Assembly: GCA_945952045.1 (NCBI GenBank)
Contig: CAMFHE010000022.1
Location: forward strand, 1-64,000
Direction: 5' to 3'
DNA length: 64,000 bases
Source of the DNA: an uncultured Rhizobium sp.
GTDB taxonomy: Bacteria > Pseudomonadota > Alphaproteobacteria > Rhizobiales > Rhizobiaceae
Part shown: one piece after another, positions 62,088 through 64,000 of the stretch
How positions within the stretch are numbered: position 1 is the first letter of the stretch
Layout: every line of letters begins with the position of its first letter
Translations under genes and position numbers: made by a program
Notes under the pieces: model-generated
Told to the model about the DNA's origin: nothing
Databases searched by the model: none
Seen by the model: the letters and a program-made list of their open reading frames with translations, nothing else

Positions 62088-62297
62088 CTACTTTTTTTGG
62101 AGCTGGTCAGCCTTATGCGCCGCCCGAGCCCCGGATTTGTCGCTCTCGACTATGAATTTGGGATTGGCTTCCGTAGCCTTGACCTTGTGCCCCTTGATCG
62201 TCGTCGGCGAGGTCTGTTTTTTGACGACCTTGCCTGTCGTCTCTCCTTGGCTGGTATTCCAGGCGACCTTGTCGCCGCTCTTCAGAGTCTTCGTCAC
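62088..62297 (-). CDS. Hypervirulence-associated TUDOR/DUF2945 protein
   Basis: 69 residues from GTG 62297 with GGAGGG upstream; homology starts there (TKTLKSGDKVAWNTSQGETT). GKVVKKQTSPTTIKGHKVKA and the C-terminal HKADQLQKK are the usual family pattern. Small beta-barrel protein of unknown function, common in stress regulons. The start codon choice is mine; a longer frame begins at 62345. Confidence 0.82.
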   Translation of the reverse strand: MTKTLKSGDKVAWNTSQGETTGKVVKKQTSPTTIKGHKVKATEANPKFIVESDKSGARAAHKADQLQKK

Positions 62298-62358
62298 GAG
62301 GTACCCTCCAACCTGATCAAAGCCGCCATAACGGGACGGCTCCAATCACTCTTTCAGT

Positions 62359-62586
62359 TCAATGCGGTCCATTGGCTGCGCACATCGTCCGCGTTTTGGC
62401 AACAAGGACGTATTCATCGATACAATCAACCCATTCAAGCGGGATGAGGTTGTGCTTTCCGTCATCGGAATCGCTTTTCAATAGCTTGATCTGGCTGTCG
62501 TCCTCGAGGTGATCGACTGTGCCGACACATGCACCGTCGGACGCGATGACTTCCATATGCTCGCGAGCCTGTTCTGAAGAAACCAT
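62359..62586 (-). CDS. DUF2171 (PRC-barrel-like) protein
   Basis: 75 residues. EHMEVIASDGACVGTVDHLE, then IKLLKSD and LIPLEWVDCIDEYVLV, the small DUF2171 beta-barrel. A GGAAC-N16-AGTT element (62616-62640) lies 30-54 nt upstream and fits a general-stress (EcfG) promoter. Probably co-transcribed with the DUF2945 gene downstream. Confidence 0.8.
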   Translation of the reverse strand: MVSSEQAREHMEVIASDGACVGTVDHLEDDSQIKLLKSDSDDGKHNLIPLEWVDCIDEYVLVAKTRTMCAANGPH

Positions 62587-62615
62587 TGTTTCGTCCTGTT
62601 TTGGATGTGTGACAG

Positions 62616-62640
62616 AACTCTGGCCACCACTCTTAGTTCC
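62616..62640 (-). promoter_or_regulatory. Candidate EcfG-type promoter (GGAAC-N16-AGTT)
   Basis: On the minus strand GGAAC, 16 nt, AGTT; the alphaproteobacterial general stress consensus is GGAAC-N16/17-CGTT, so the -35 is perfect and the -10 differs in one base. The start codon follows after 29 nt. Confidence 0.5.
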
Positions 62641-63140
62641 GTCACGAGGTTCGTTCGTCTAAGTGGAAGTTGTTCGCATCGATGCGGCGCGCTGCGCTGT
62701 CGTTTCCCAAAAAGAAGCCCCCCTAAATGCTACTCCTTCCCTCGAACGGAAGAGGAAGTCCATGATCTGCAATGGGGATGTCATTGATCCTGTAGCCACC
62801 AGTCCAGGCACGCCGGTATTTTGGCGTGCGCAAGTCGTTGCGGGGGAACATGCGCTCTCTTCCGCTGTTCTCCAATTCCAGAAGAGATTTGCCCTGAAAT
62901 CAACACCCGTTATGACCTTTCGCAATGAAGCGCCTTCGCCACTTTGAATAGCGCCGTCGAAGACGTCGGCGCGTCCACAGTCCGGCTTGCGCGCGCACAT
63001 TCTAACGACGCGCTGGAAACGACGCCCGTGAGGGTCCGAGAAAGATTGACAGACGCGATTGCAATTGCCGCTGCCCCGGGTTTCGTCTGGGGCGTCAGTT
63101 GCTGACGAAACCCGTACCTCTTATGGGCTTCTACTCGCGT
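62641..63140. other. Gene-poor stretch
   Basis: Small open frames exist on both strands (for example 62663-62947 plus) but show no family pattern or ribosome-binding site. A 10-bp perfect hairpin CGGGTTTCGT / ACGAAACCCG lies at 63077-63114, 27 nt beyond the stop of the minus-strand receiver gene; without a U-run it is only a possible terminator. Confidence 0.4.
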
Positions 63141-63512
63141 CTACGTTGCGGGGGCAGCTTTCGGCTGAAGAGCCGATTCTGCCTTCGCAAGCGCTGAAAC
63201 GATCCGTTCATCGGTGAAAGGTTTGGCGACGATATCGACCGCCCCGTCCAGACCGAAGCCAACTTCGTTTGGGTTGCCTGTCACAAAGACAACCTTGATC
63301 CCATAGCGATCGATAAGTCGCCTCGCCAGCGAGCCCCCGCTCGCGCCATCCGCGAGGCGCAGATCGACCAAAGCCACCTCCGCACGCGCAGCGTGAGCGA
63401 GTGCCTGCTCGACGGAAGCGACAACGCCGACGATGTCATGGCCAGCTCCTTCCACAATGCGATCGAGCTCGACTGCAACGAGCAGCTCGTCTTCGACGAT
63501 TAGGACCCTCAA
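63141..63512 (-). CDS. Single-domain response regulator
   Basis: 123 residues from a TTG at 63512 with GGAGG 7 nt upstream; the first in-frame ATG at 63536 has no such site. RVLIVEDELLVAVELDRIVE with the acidic pair, acceptor Asp in VALVDLRLADG at about 51, and VAKPF lysine. No output domain. Similar in type to the next gene; such stand-alone receivers often act as phosphate sinks in rhizobial stress signalling. Confidence 0.82.
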   Translation of the reverse strand: MRVLIVEDELLVAVELDRIVEGAGHDIVGVVASVEQALAHAARAEVALVDLRLADGASGGSLARRLIDRYGIKVVFVTGNPNEVGFGLDGAVDIVAKPFTDERIVSALAKAESALQPKAAPAT

Positions 63513-63574
63513 GACAGCCTCCGAACAAAGTACCAAATGAGCTACCGCCCCGTCCGGGCGGCCAGAACAATATG

Positions 63575-63997
63575 TCAGTTACGCACTGCGATAGCGGCAT
63601 CGTCAGCAAGCACTAAGCTTGCCGGCGGCTCCAGGCTGTCATCTCCGGCAACAATCGCGGAAATGTAAGTCAGAGCGTTCTTCATTCCATTCACGGTGTA
63701 AGGCTTCTCAATCGCACCGAGAGCGCCTGCGAAGTCATCCGGTATTTTCTTGATGTTACCGCTGACAAATACGTACGGCACTCCAATCCTCGCCAGTTCC
63801 CGGCCGACGTCGATCCCGGTCGGCCCGTCCTGAAGGTGGATGTCGACAAATGCGAAATCAGGCCGCACAGTCGCGATTGCTTTGCGGGCCTGCACGCTAC
63901 TCATGGCAAGCCCGGTAACCTCGTGGCCGGCCATCTCCACTTCGCTCTCGAGCTCCATGGCGAGTAGCATCTCGTCCTCGACAATCATCACTTTCAA
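63575..63997 (-). CDS. Single-domain response regulator, possibly cut by window edge
   Basis: At least 140 residues. MIVEDEMLLAMELESEVEMA, acceptor Asp in FAFVDIHLQDGPTGID at about 52, IEKPYTVNGM lysine, then a 20-residue tail. The start may be the TTG at 63997 or lie beyond the window. The two receivers are about 30 percent alike by eye and in tandem, so a duplication is possible. Confidence 0.8.
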   Translation of the reverse strand: MKVMIVEDEMLLAMELESEVEMAGHEVTGLAMSSVQARKAIATVRPDFAFVDIHLQDGPTGIDVGRELARIGVPYVFVSGNIKKIPDDFAGALGAIEKPYTVNGMKNALTYISAIVAGDDSLEPPASLVLADDAAIAVRN

Positions 63998-64000
63998 CGC

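Overview
The window looks like a piece of a Rhizobiaceae replicon (Rhizobium/Agrobacterium/Neorhizobium type). The signs are high-GC coding bias, a 507-residue photolyase with the same four Fe-S cysteine positions known for Agrobacterium PhrB, a moc (rhizopine-type inositol catabolism) operon, a manganese riboswitch in front of mntP, a long leader in front of an ornithine decarboxylase, and many insertion-sequence and gene relics. I see no rRNA, tRNA, CRISPR array or replication/conjugation genes, so chromosome, chromid and large plasmid cannot be told apart.

Layout. 1-1023: transposase scars (an IS6-like start joined to an IS3 orfB end) abutting a VIT/CCC1-type transporter relic. 1080-2603: (6-4) photolyase phrB. 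2655-5472: a PepSY / cytochrome b561 / response regulator / histidine kinase operon. 5602-15984: a nearly complete moc operon (mocD, mocB, ABC permease, ATPase, mocE, a TIM-barrel isomerase, a PanB-like protein, mocA, mocF) with a divergent LacI regulator, an RpiR-regulator relic inside it and a purU relic after it. 16646-19137: a second OmpR-type two-component pair facing a small unknown protein. 19144-20686: an exported pyrophosphatase, then a yybP-ykoY riboswitch and mntP. 20690-23785: a decay zone with a TniQ-like relic, an IS66 tnpA, a candidate small RNA and a broken zeta-toxin gene.

23788-35279 is the most interesting block. A Ser/Thr kinase, a PP2C phosphatase, a PrsW-like membrane protease, a TerY-like vWA protein, a multi-pass protein and a DUF3592 protein form one minus-strand operon. 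A membrane TPR protein lies upstream of it, and a single-domain receiver, a MarR regulator and a 7TM sensor kinase lie next to that. Kinase and protease share a C-terminal FHA-like domain, and the same 13-bp palindrome precedes both the operon and the TPR gene. This resembles the TerY-P type vWA/phosphatase/kinase triad, rebuilt around the membrane.

35280-40624: speF-like leader, ornithine decarboxylase, GNAT, a LysR relic and serA. 40805-48129: a small DUF6894 protein, a glycine-zipper lipoprotein and an RND efflux pump with its own two-component system; one identical tandem box lies before both the lipoprotein and the pump. 48221-58022: a peptide-type ABC transporter system with two paralogous alpha/beta hydrolases, a C45-type amidase, a MOSC protein and a GntR regulator with two winged-helix domains. 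58023-60165: relics (degraded IS3 element, MOSC pseudogene). 60326-64000: an FAD/NAD(P) oxidoreductase, two small stress-type proteins and two single-domain response regulators.

A recurring theme is regulatory: at three of the OmpR-family loci I can see an 11-bp-period direct repeat in the promoter of the presumed target, a different sequence each time, as expected for pathway-specific PhoB/OmpR-type binding.
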